Source: Bacteroidota bacterium
Lineage (GTDB): Bacteria; Bacteroidota; Ignavibacteria; Ignavibacteriales; SURF-24
Direction of reading: 5' to 3'
NCBI GenBank assembly: GCA_030706145.1
Contig: JAUZPB010000015.1
Span: 1-61,068 of the forward strand
DNA length: 61,068 nt
Shown: one piece after another, positions 35,196 to 42,684 of the stretch
Position numbering within the stretch: position 1 is the first letter of the stretch
Layout of the letters: the number at the start of each line of letters is the position of its first letter
Notes under the pieces: model-generated
Seen by the model: only the letters and a program-made list of their open reading frames with translations
Told to the model about the DNA's origin: nothing
Databases searched by the model: none
Translations under genes and position numbers: made by a program

Positions 35196-37601
35196 ATGAT
35201 TAAAACTTTTAAAGACCGGAAGGTCAGGTTTCTTATTTTAACCGTCCTCGCAATTCCTCTGTTTATGACCGGTTGCGGATTGTGGAGTGATTTTACAGCT
35301 TATTTTAACCTGTATTATAATGCCTCCAGGTTATTTAATGATACCGAACAGGAGCTTAATTCCCAGAGAAAAAATCTTTTTACTCTGCAGGACCCCAAAC
35401 CTTCTGGCAATGTAAGCCAGAACTTAACCAAGGTTATTGAAAAACTCTCCAAACTTCTTCAGTTTGATTCCAAATCTGGCTATGTAGATGATGCTTTGCT
35501 TATGATTGGAAAGTGCTTTTACTATCAGCAGGATTATCAAAAGGCCTTGCGTAAATTTACTGAGCTTATTTCTACTTTACCCAATAGCGATCTTGTTCTT
35601 GAGGATCAACTTTGGATCGGCAAAACTCAGCTAAGACTTAGAAATTATACTCAGGCAAATACAATTCTCGACCAGGTTAGACAAAAGGCAAAAGAGGGAA
35701 AAAATAAGGAAATTCTTATTCAGACCTACGTTGAACAGATAAGTTATTTGATCAACGTTGAAAAATATGATGATGCTATTGCTGCAGCGCAAGAGCTTAT
35801 TGCCTTCTGCGATGATGGTGAAATTAATGCTTTGGCTGTCTATGAGACAGGAAAACTTTATCTGAAGATCGATCAGCCTGAGAATGCTGCAAAAGCATTT
35901 GCCGACGTCAGGAATTATTCCCCTAATTTTGAAACAGAATACTTATCCAGACTGCAGTATGGTAAAGTCCAGAGAAAGCTTGGCAAAGCAGAATCTGCTC
36001 TCAATATTTTCGATAATATTGAAGATGAGGCAAAGTACAATCAATACCTGGATTCAACAAAATTGCAGGTCGCTCTTACATATATGGACCTTAAACGCTT
36101 TGATGAAGCTACAAAAGAATTTGCATATATAGATACTACTTTCAAGCAATCTCCTAATGCGGGTACTGCTTCCTACTATTTGGGTGAAATAATGGAGAAG
36201 CATTTGGGCAATTTTGATAGTGCGGCTTACTATTATAAAAAAGCAAGTTCTTCAACTGCACCCCTTGAGTTTACACAAAAGGCAAGTAGAAAACTGCAGA
36301 TCTTCACAAAGTATTCGACACTTCAGACAAATATTGCGCAGTATCAAAAGCAGTTGCTCTATTCTGAAAAACCATCCGAGTTTTTGAAAGATTCTTTGGC
36401 ATACGTTAAAGAAGTTGCTATCCGTGATAGCCTGGCTAAGGAAAACTTAAAACAAAAAGGTAACACTAATAACGAAGGTAATTCCGAGTATCAGGCTGCA
36501 AAAAGTAATCGCTCCGAAAGATCCGACCAGTCACTTGCTACAAATGGAAGTAACCCAATTGAACAGAAAAAAGTTAAAAATCTTGTCGCTCCTATTAGAC
36601 CTGTAATTGCGGCAGATTCAATAAAAATAATTTTGGCTAAAAATGAATATGAGCTGGGAAGCCTTTTCTTTACAGATCTGAACTATCCGGATTCAGTTTA
36701 CTATTATTATACTCATTTACTGAGCTATTACCCAAATAATTATTATACTCCAAGAACTATTTATGCTCTTGGCACTTATTACCAGACATTAAACGATAGT
36801 GTAAAGGCAGATAGTCTTTTTACGATTGTCTATGAAAGATATCCTAATGAGAGCCTGGTTAATGCCGCTGCAGATAAACTTGGTAAACCACTGATAAACC
36901 TTAAATATGATGCTGCTGAAGAACTATATGTAAATGCTGAAAAGAAAATGAAAGAGGATAATTTTAAGGGAGCTATTTCCGGCTTTGAAGAAGTTTATCA
37001 TAAATATCCCAAATCGCCTTTCGCTGTAAAAGCTTTGTATGCAAGTGGATGGGTTTTCGAAAATAAACTAAAGCTGTTTGATTCGGCTGCTGTTGTCTAT
37101 GATTCTGTTATTTCTAAATACCCTATGACTCAATATGCAAATTCAGTTAGAGGTAAGGTTACTGTCTATAAAGATGAGCAGAAAAGAATTAAAGCCGTTG
37201 AAGATTCAGCAAAAGCTAAATTGAATCCGCCGCCGGCTGCAGAAAAACAGATCTCTGATTCATTAAAGACCACTAATCCGCAAATTAATAATAATGCTTC
37301 TTCTGCTCAGCCTCAACAGCAGCAGGGAATTCATCCAAATGTTCCTGCCGGGGCTACAATGCAAAATGGTACTAATACTAGTTTACCTAAAGCAAATCAG
37401 GAAAAAGGTAATCAGGAATCCCAAAATAAAAAACCGGTAGAAAATAATAATTCTATCCAAAACAAGATTAACGCAGCTATTCAAAATAGGAATGCTCAAC
37501 AAGGTGTATCTGACTCAACAAAAAAGCTAATCCCGGCACCTAAGCCTAACGCTGTAAAGCCTGATTCATCAAAAGAACACAACAGAGCCCTTGAACGGTG
37601 A
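35196..37601 (+). CDS. Large TPR lipoprotein (SprE/PorW-like)
   Basis: 801-residue predicted lipoprotein: lipobox LFMTGC with Cys27, followed by 'FTAYFNLYYNASRLF', reminiscent of the start of SprE/PorW, a T9SS/gliding-associated lipoprotein. At least eight TPR units span about 80-690 (for example 'MIGKCFYYQQDYQKALRKF', 'YETGKLYLKIDQPENAAKAF', 'LGTYYQTLNDSVKADSLF'). Residues 410-450 and 690-801 are Asn/Gln/Ser/Pro-rich and probably disordered. The T9SS role is an inference from architecture plus the T9SS sorting domain elsewhere in the window. Encoded just after glnB and before the GT51 gene. Confidence 0.72.
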   Translation: MIKTFKDRKVRFLILTVLAIPLFMTGCGLWSDFTAYFNLYYNASRLFNDTEQELNSQRKNLFTLQDPKPSGNVSQNLTKVIEKLSKLLQFDSKSGYVDDALLMIGKCFYYQQDYQKALRKFTELISTLPNSDLVLEDQLWIGKTQLRLRNYTQANTILDQVRQKAKEGKNKEILIQTYVEQISYLINVEKYDDAIAAAQELIAFCDDGEINALAVYETGKLYLKIDQPENAAKAFADVRNYSPNFETEYLSRLQYGKVQRKLGKAESALNIFDNIEDEAKYNQYLDSTKLQVALTYMDLKRFDEATKEFAYIDTTFKQSPNAGTASYYLGEIMEKHLGNFDSAAYYYKKASSSTAPLEFTQKASRKLQIFTKYSTLQTNIAQYQKQLLYSEKPSEFLKDSLAYVKEVAIRDSLAKENLKQKGNTNNEGNSEYQAAKSNRSERSDQSLATNGSNPIEQKKVKNLVAPIRPVIAADSIKIILAKNEYELGSLFFTDLNYPDSVYYYYTHLLSYYPNNYYTPRTIYALGTYYQTLNDSVKADSLFTIVYERYPNESLVNAAADKLGKPLINLKYDAAEELYVNAEKKMKEDNFKGAISGFEEVYHKYPKSPFAVKALYASGWVFENKLKLFDSAAVVYDSVISKYPMTQYANSVRGKVTVYKDEQKRIKAVEDSAKAKLNPPPAAEKQISDSLKTTNPQINNNASSAQPQQQQGIHPNVPAGATMQNGTNTSLPKANQEKGNQESQNKKPVENNNSIQNKINAAIQNRNAQQGVSDSTKKLIPAPKPNAVKPDSSKEHNRALER

Positions 37602-37611
37602 GAAAAGAAAA

Positions 37612-38346
37612 ATGCAGTTCCCTGATAATGAATTTGGTACGTTATTCGGTCGTTATTTAGAAAAGGCCCACTATAAAAAATTCCGCTTTGGATTGTTATA
37701 CTTTATAGTGGTCCTTTATCTTTCTGTCCCTTCTTTTAACCTTCCGCTGCTCGAATATGGACATATCAGAATTTCTTCGGTTATGGAACAAAGAGCAATG
37801 GAGAATTTGTTGCTATTTTATCCTGGACAGTCATGGGTAAATCCCGGTAACATAAATCCTAACCTGTTAAGATCCGTAGTTTCCATGGAAGATGGGAAAT
37901 TCTTTAGACATAAGGGAATTGACTGGGAAGAGCTGGAAAAATCTATGAAGGTTAATAAAAAGAGAAGAAAAATGGCCAGAGGCGGAAGCACTATTACAAT
38001 GCAGCTGGCTAAAAACCTTTTCCTTAGAACTGATAAAAATGTGTTCCGCAAAGCAAAAGAAATTCTAATTGCTACAAGGATGGAAAAGGAAGTAAGTAAG
38101 GGCGCAATATTAGGAAATTATCTGAATGTAATTGAGCTAGGTGATGGGATCTTTGGAGTCAAAAAGGCTTCCGAAGAATTCTTTAAAAAAGATCCTAAAG
38201 ATCTTAGCCTGAACGAATGCCTGAGAATTGCGGCTGTTATTCCTTCACCGTTAGAACACAAACCTACCGATAATTCACCCTATGTACTTCGCCGGGTTTC
38301 ACTAATAAGAGAAAGGTATAATGATATTATACTGCCGAAATTATGA
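37612..38346 (+). CDS. Monofunctional peptidoglycan transglycosylase (GT51)
   Basis: 244 residues. One N-terminal membrane anchor (about 24-44) precedes a GT51 lipid II glycan polymerase domain without a transpeptidase domain, as in MtgA. Key motifs: EDGKFFRHKGID with the catalytic Glu, RGGSTITMQLAKNLFL, and 'KEILIATRMEKEVSKGAILGNYLNVIELGDGIFGV'. An in-frame TTG at 37591 lies within the previous gene, so the ATG at 37612 was preferred. The stop overlaps the start of the next gene (ATGA). Confidence 0.9.
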   Translation: MQFPDNEFGTLFGRYLEKAHYKKFRFGLLYFIVVLYLSVPSFNLPLLEYGHIRISSVMEQRAMENLLLFYPGQSWVNPGNINPNLLRSVVSMEDGKFFRHKGIDWEELEKSMKVNKKRRKMARGGSTITMQLAKNLFLRTDKNVFRKAKEILIATRMEKEVSKGAILGNYLNVIELGDGIFGVKKASEEFFKKDPKDLSLNECLRIAAVIPSPLEHKPTDNSPYVLRRVSLIRERYNDIILPKL

Positions 38347-39008
38347 AACGCAAGGAATTATTACAGATTATTGAAGAGGGGGAAAGCCTACAAACTGAAT
38401 TTAAGCTGAAATTTTCCTCCCATGAAAAAATTGCCAAAGAGATGATAGCCTTTGCTAACACAAAAGGTGGCTTTATAATCTTTGGAGTTGATGACGATAA
38501 GACTATTGTTGGAGTTGAAAGCGAAAAAGAAGCAGCAGAACTTATTGAGGAAGTATCTTCAAAGTACTGTGAACCCCCGGTAAAATATAATATCGAATAT
38601 ATCGATGTTTTCAATAAAGAACTTGTAGTTATTGAAGTGCCTGAATCTATGGAAAAACCCCACAGGCTGCAGGATTATCTTCCTGACTTCGATATTACAA
38701 AGGCAGCTGTCTATGTTCGTGTAAATGATAAAAGCATTCAGGCTAGTAAAGAAATGGTCCGCATTCTGCGAGCCTATGCTGCTGAAGCTGAACTAAAAAA
38801 ATATGTTATTGGAAAGAATGAGCAGATTGTCTTTGAATACCTGGATAAAAACGAAACCATTAATGTTAAACTTCTAAGTCAGCTTGCTAACATCTCACAA
38901 AGAAGAGCCTCAAGAACCTTGGTTAAAATGGTTCGCGCACGTCTGCTCTTAATACATACAAAGGATAATGGCGATGAGTATTTTACATATTCAGGTGCCG
39001 CTTACTAA
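38343..39008 (+). CDS. AlbA_2/Schlafen-like ATP-binding domain protein with winged helix
   Basis: 221 residues. The N-terminal AlbA_2 (divergent AAA-4) domain shows 'ESLQTEFKLKFSSHEKIAKEMIAFANTKGGFIIFGVDDDKTIVGV', 'KYCEPPVKYNIEYIDV' and 'KAAVYVRVNDKSIQASKE'. The C terminus (about 155-221) looks like a winged helix ('LLSQLANISQRRASRTLVKMVRARLLLIH'). Such proteins are usually annotated as DNA-binding transcriptional regulators, without a known target. Four-base overlap with the transglycosylase gene implies coupling. Confidence 0.8.
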   Translation: MKRKELLQIIEEGESLQTEFKLKFSSHEKIAKEMIAFANTKGGFIIFGVDDDKTIVGVESEKEAAELIEEVSSKYCEPPVKYNIEYIDVFNKELVVIEVPESMEKPHRLQDYLPDFDITKAAVYVRVNDKSIQASKEMVRILRAYAAEAELKKYVIGKNEQIVFEYLDKNETINVKLLSQLANISQRRASRTLVKMVRARLLLIHTKDNGDEYFTYSGAAY

Positions 39009-39026
39009 AGTTTTAAGTTTTAGCTG

Positions 39027-39057
39027 TTGAGTGTTTTCTCATAATCGGATATATTTG
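39027..39057 (+). promoter_or_regulatory. Bacteroidota-type promoter for pfkA
   Basis: TTG at 39027-39029, a 20-base spacer, and a perfect TAnnTTTG box (TATATTTG, 39050-39057), 21 bases before the pfkA ATG. Fits the -33/-7 pattern used by the Bacteroidota primary sigma factor. Confidence 0.5.
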
Positions 39058-39078
39058 TAGCCAAAATAAAGGCTTATT

Positions 39079-40185
39079 ATGAAACTTAAGACTAATATAA
39101 AGAGAATTGGAATCTTAACTGGCGGTGGCGATTGCCCTGGATTAAATGCTGTTATTCGTGGTGTAACTAAACCGGCTCACGACCTTGGAATGGAAGTATT
39201 TGGAATCGAAGACGGCTTCGAAGGATTTGTACAGGGGAAGGCCAGACAGCTTTATAATAAAGATGTTTCGGGTATATTAACTACAGGCGGTACTATACTT
39301 GGCTCATCTAATAAGGGTGACCCTTTTCACTGGCCCGAAGAAATTGACGGAACAATAAAGATATGTGACAGATCTAAAAATGCCCTGAAATACTATCAGG
39401 GTTGGAATCTTGATGCTTTAATTGCAATTGGCGGCGATGGCACAATGCATATCTGCGATAAGCTTAGCAAAATGGGAATGAACATTGTTGGCGTTCCCAA
39501 GACAATTGATAATGACCTTGAAGCTACTGACCAGACATTTGGCCACGACTCAGCTGTATATGTCGTATCAGAGGCAATTGACAGGCTACATACAACGGGA
39601 TCTTCTCATCACAGAGTTATGATTGTAGAAGTAATGGGAAGGTACGCCGGGTGGATAGCTTTGAACGGCGGACTTGCCGGAGGAGCTGATATCATACTTT
39701 TACCTGAATTTCCTTTTAGCTGGGAATGCATCTATAATAAGGTTGTACAAAGAAATATGCAGGGTAAAAGGTTCAGCATTATCTGTGTCGCAGAAGGTGC
39801 AAAACCTAAAGATGGTGAGATGGTCGTAAAAGCTACAGATATAAAAAGAACTGATCCGATTCAGTTAGGTGGAATTGGGGAGCTTATTGGTAAAAAGATC
39901 AGCGACAATACCGGACTTGAAACAAGAGTAACTGTACTTGGCCATCTGCAAAGAGGAGGGAGTCCAACTCCTTATGACAGAATATTGTCTACAAAGTTTG
40001 GTACTTTTGCAATTGATCTGGCATCAAAAGGCAAATTCGGCCGCATGGTTGCCTTAAAGGGTAATGAGGTTACTAGCGTTAAAATTGAGGATGCTATCTC
40101 AAAACAGAAACTTGTTAGCTCTTCAACACAGGCTGTAATTTCTGCCAAAGCTGTAGGTGTTAGTTTCGGTACAACTGAACTATAA
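39079..40185 (+). CDS. pfkA: 6-phosphofructokinase
   Basis: 368 residues catalysing phosphorylation of fructose 6-phosphate. GGGDCPGLNAVIRG at 15-28, GGDGT at 118-122, PKTIDND at 140-146, 'MGRYAGWIAL' and 'LGHLQRGGSPTPYDR' follow the PFK fold. The nucleotide-site Gly (GGDG, residue 121) suggests ATP use, while Lys (PKTIDND, K141) replaces the Gly of classic ATP enzymes. This Gly/Lys pair marks the mixed group III PFKs rather than E. coli-type enzymes. The classical allosteric site residues cannot be confirmed. The 215-base gap that follows (40186-40400) has only a small TCCGG/CCGGA hairpin (40352-40365). Confidence 0.93.
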   Translation: MKLKTNIKRIGILTGGGDCPGLNAVIRGVTKPAHDLGMEVFGIEDGFEGFVQGKARQLYNKDVSGILTTGGTILGSSNKGDPFHWPEEIDGTIKICDRSKNALKYYQGWNLDALIAIGGDGTMHICDKLSKMGMNIVGVPKTIDNDLEATDQTFGHDSAVYVVSEAIDRLHTTGSSHHRVMIVEVMGRYAGWIALNGGLAGGADIILLPEFPFSWECIYNKVVQRNMQGKRFSIICVAEGAKPKDGEMVVKATDIKRTDPIQLGGIGELIGKKISDNTGLETRVTVLGHLQRGGSPTPYDRILSTKFGTFAIDLASKGKFGRMVALKGNEVTSVKIEDAISKQKLVSSSTQAVISAKAVGVSFGTTEL

Positions 40186-40400
40186 AAAAAGATTTTATAA
40201 GTGAATTTTCTTAATAAAATACTTGATTTATTATAAAAATTTTGCTTTATTTGTTAACACATTTTAACTGACTTTGTGACGCAAAAACAAAGAAAAAGTT
40301 GAAAATTTGAGTAGATTTTGTTTAGGTTTTTGTTAAGTTGATAATAAATATTCCGGCCTGCCGGATGAGAAATTTGTTCTTAAATTAAGATTGAATAAAT

Positions 40401-40477
40401 GGGGTCGTAGTTCAGTTGGTTAGAACGCCTGCCTGTCACGCAGGAGGTCGCGAGTTCGAGCCTCGTCGACCCCGCCA
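40401..40477 (+). tRNA. tRNA-Asp (anticodon GTC)
   Basis: 77-nt tRNA with encoded CCA. Acceptor stem GGGGTCG (40401-40407) pairs with CGACCCC (40467-40473), discriminator G, CCA 40475-40477. Anticodon stem CCTGC/GCAGG, loop CTGTCAC with GTC at 40435-40437. T-loop GTTCGAG is intact. The 3' half is duplicated in damaged form at 42377-42425. Confidence 0.97.
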
Positions 40478-40479
40478 TT

Positions 40480-40518
40480 AAAAAAGCTTAAAGATGACTT
40501 GTCTTTAAGCTTTTTTAT
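40480..40518 (+). terminator. Terminator after tRNA-Asp
   Basis: A perfect 15-bp stem AAAAAAGCTTAAAGA (40480-40494)/TCTTTAAGCTTTTTT (40502-40516) with loop TGACTTG, ending in a T-run. It starts two bases after CCA. On the other strand it covers the junction with the integrase remnant. Confidence 0.88.
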
Positions 40519-40524
40519 TTTTAA

Positions 40525-40865
40525 ATCCATAGTTGTCCTAATATTCGAATGCCCAACAAGTTTCGAAACTACTGCAATGGGAATACCGTCCTGCTGTCCT
40601 CTTGAGATGAAGTCCTCCCTGAAAGTTCTCGGATTATAACCTTTTCCATTAAGGCCTATCTGGTTAAGGTAACGCCTGAATGCCAGTCCCATATTCCTTT
40701 CTTCTGTATCGCTAAAGACCTTTCCTTTATTCTTTCAGCAAGAAAAGATTTTTTAATCTCCGGGAACGGTTGTATGAACCATTTATCTATTTGGGGTGAG
40801 TAGAGCCGTATGGTTTGCTTTTCAAGATTGACCCTGTCGATTAAAAGTATTTTGCAGTTGTTCAA
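40525..40865 (-). pseudogene. Tyrosine recombinase (integrase) remnant, frameshifted and truncated
   Basis: Two out-of-frame pieces. The upstream piece begins at a TTG (40865) with AGGAG nine bases before it and reads 'MNNCKILLIDRVNLEKQTIRLYS'. At about 40680 the frame changes to a recombinase C-terminal segment: 'YNPRTFREDFISRG' (R of the RxxR-type box), then 'AVVSKLVGHSNIRTTMD'. The catalytic Tyr expected shortly after GHS is missing because the frame runs into the tRNA terminator hairpin. The N-terminal and most of the catalytic domain are gone, so it cannot be active. The gene points at the tRNA-Asp 3' end, the usual position for an integrase. Identity of the upstream piece is less certain. 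Confidence 0.6.
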
Positions 40866-41166
40866 TTTTTATTCTCCTTTTGGTTATCTCATTTCTTATA
40901 CCAGATTTTAGGAGAACAATAAGCTCTAAGGTTAATTACTGGAGTTTGGCCAGTTCTGGTTTCTTCTGCGAGTATTTTCAATTGGTGGTCTCCTTTATTG
41001 AAGCTAAACGTGTGTTTAACTCCTTATACCAGAAATACTTAAGGAGTCCTTGCTTCTGGAAAAGCAATTAAGTAATTTATTTCCAGATAAAGAGTATTCT
41101 TTACCATAATTTAACAGGGAGAGTCTATAACTTATCGATGCATTGCAGAATCATTATGAAAATACC

Positions 41167-41182
41167 GAATTAATATTAATTC
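41167..41182. promoter_or_regulatory. 16-bp AT-rich palindrome upstream of the island gene
   Basis: GAATTAATATTAATTC is fully self-complementary and lies 105 bases before the NAD(P)-binding gene. Its composition makes chance possible. The surrounding 40866-41286 stretch has no gene I can support; TTATACCAGA occurs twice in it (about 40896 and 41025). Confidence 0.25.
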
Positions 41183-41286
41183 TTTGTTAAACAATGGTTC
41201 CTGCAGATTTGGTGTAGAAGATATATTAAGTGTATGCAGTCTCTATAACGATTACAGTTGTATTACTCAATTTATAAGAGGTTCTC

Positions 41287-42012
41287 ATGAAAGTTTTAAT
41301 TCTTGGGGCAAGCGGAGCAACCGGTAAACAGGTTATAGCTCAATTAATAAAAAGAGGGATAAACTTAAGAATTGTCACCAGAAAGAATGCAGTTATTCCT
41401 GAAGAATTATGTAAAAATAATCTAGTAGAACAAATTACCGGGAATATAGCTGATTTTGATAGCATGGCAAACAAGACTCTTATTAATGAATGTGATGCAG
41501 TTGTTTTCTGTCTGGGACATAATATTTCTATCAAGGGAATACTAGGAAAGCCCCGGCTGTTGGTTTATCAATCGCTAAAGAATGTTTGCGAGGCAATTAT
41601 TCAGTGTTCATCAAAAAAGATAAAAGTAATCTTAATGAGTACGGTTGCCTATGATTATAAAAAAATAAATGAAGAGAGATCATTATCGGAAAGAATTATT
41701 CTTTCAATACTGACCTTATTATTGCCGCCACAGAAGGACAATGTATGGGCTGCAAATTATTTATCAGGAACCATTGGACAGAGTAATGAAAAGGTAGAAT
41801 GGATAGCCGTCCGTCCGGATTCTCTAATTGATAATGATGATGTAAGTCCATACGAAGTATTTGAATCAATACAACGAAACCCTATATTCAATCCTGGAAA
41901 GACAAGCAGGATAAATGTTGGCCATTTTATGACAGAATTGATAACGGATAATGAATTATGGGGAAAGTGGAAAAACAAGATGCCGGTTGTTTACAATAAA
42001 GAATTAATATGA
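41287..42012 (+). CDS. NAD(P)-binding atypical SDR-family protein
   Basis: 241 residues with an N-terminal Rossmann motif GASGATG at 7-13 (MKVLILGASGATGKQV), 'LRIVTRK' after strand 2, 'DAVVFCLGH' after strand 4 and 'VILMSTVAYDYKK'. These fit the NAD(P)H-binding/NmrA-like atypical short-chain dehydrogenase group. A classical YxxxK pair is not evident, so it may be a sensor or a non-canonical reductase. AGAGG lies six bases before the ATG. It is the only intact gene of the tRNA-Asp island. Confidence 0.8.
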   Translation: MKVLILGASGATGKQVIAQLIKRGINLRIVTRKNAVIPEELCKNNLVEQITGNIADFDSMANKTLINECDAVVFCLGHNISIKGILGKPRLLVYQSLKNVCEAIIQCSSKKIKVILMSTVAYDYKKINEERSLSERIILSILTLLLPPQKDNVWAANYLSGTIGQSNEKVEWIAVRPDSLIDNDDVSPYEVFESIQRNPIFNPGKTSRINVGHFMTELITDNELWGKWKNKMPVVYNKELI

Positions 42013-42116
42013 ATTCTATAGGTGTTATTTTTCCTAATAGTTCATCATAACCGGATTTTTAATAATAGAAAGACGGGTTTTGAAAAAATTCTTTGTCAGA
42101 GTCCTCTTAATAGTAT

Positions 42117-42350
42117 TTAGAGAACCTGGAAATTGTTGAACTTAATAAGCCTATTCCGAAGGATGATGAAGTACTAATAAAAATAATAGCAACAACTGTA
42201 CACATTGGAGATACTAAGATCCGTCGATTTGAACCAGGCTTAGGGCCCATTAAAGATTTTTTCTTCAAACCGATTATGCATAGCAAATATTTGAACAATT
42301 TAGACCAATTTGGACGATTTAGGGCCAAAAAATCTTCTAAAATGAGCTAA
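42117..42350 (+). pseudogene. Alcohol dehydrogenase/quinone reductase (MDR) N-terminal fragment
   Basis: The frame reads 'ENLEIVELNKPIPKDDEVLIKI' then 'ATTVHIGDTKIRRFEPG' and 'FFFKPIM', matching the GroES-like N terminus of zinc-independent MDR reductases (xVxKPxPxxxEVLIKIxATTVxxGDxxxR). The start codon and first strand are lost upstream of an in-frame stop. Homology ends at about 42285, where unrelated sequence brings a stop at 42348. No Rossmann domain follows. Confidence 0.7.
42297..42321. repeat. Dispersed repeat, copy 1
   Basis: AATTTAGACCAAT followed by TTGGACGATTTAG recurs at 50139 as AATTTAGACCAAT CCGGACGATTGAG, differing at about three positions in 25. This copy begins where alcohol-dehydrogenase homology ends, which suggests the footprint of a mobile element. 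Confidence 0.6.
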
Positions 42351-42376
42351 AAACGCGTTTTTATAAATCCTATTTA

Positions 42377-42425
42377 GCCTGTCACGCAGGAAGTCGTCCC
42401 GCTTAAGCGGGAAGCCTCGTCGACC
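42377..42425 (+). pseudogene. Displaced tRNA-Asp 3' half (candidate distal attachment site)
   Basis: GCCTGTCACGCAGG (42377-42390) is identical to the tRNA-Asp anticodon arm including anticodon GTC, and AGCCTCGTCGACC (42413-42425) to its 3' T-stem/acceptor. Between them the T-arm is replaced by a 16-bp perfect palindrome TCCCGCTTAAGCGGGA (42397-42412). No 5' half is present, so it is not a functional tRNA. Confidence 0.85.
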
Positions 42426-42439
42426 ACGCTTTTATAAAG

Positions 42440-42472
42440 CCTTGTAAAATAAATACTTACAAGGTCTTTTTT
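42440..42472 (+). terminator. Terminator beyond the tRNA remnant
   Basis: CCTTGTAA (42440-42447) pairs with TTACAAGG (42457-42464), 9-base loop, followed by TCTTTTTT. With no gene just upstream, it is best explained as the original terminator of tRNA-Asp before island insertion. Confidence 0.75.
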
Positions 42473-42684
42473 GTTTTAAACATATTATCGTCCTAATTCG
42501 AGATTACAAGAAGCTTACTTGCTTTTGCCTGAACCTTTACATCACCATTAAAAGCAAATCTGAATGTATTAAATAACTCCGAGTATTAAGTTATTCTAAG
42601 TTGCGAGATCAAAACTTACTAAAGTTTTAGATTTTATCTTAGACTAATGCTACATTTACAGATGAATAAAAAATTGGATTATTA

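Larger units (their letters stand above)
40401..42425. mobile_element. Decayed integrative island at tRNA-Asp
   Basis: About 1.9 kb lies between the intact tRNA-Asp and a damaged copy of its 3' half at 42377-42425, as expected of an element that recombined into the tRNA 3' end and restored it. It carries a broken tyrosine-recombinase gene reading towards the tRNA, an intact NAD(P)-binding gene, and an alcohol-dehydrogenase fragment. A second terminator (42440) after the remnant tRNA is probably the original one. Boundaries are inferred. Confidence 0.6.

Noticed and set aside
40420-40692. Open frame on the minus strand covering the tRNA-Asp 3' half, ending in '...DEARTRDLLRDRQAF'
   Set aside because: The last part is the reverse complement of the tRNA gene; only the part beyond about 40525 is recombinase-like, so it is not an intact gene.
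42107-42328. 73-residue frame on the minus strand
   Set aside because: It is the antisense of the clear dehydrogenase fragment read on the plus strand.
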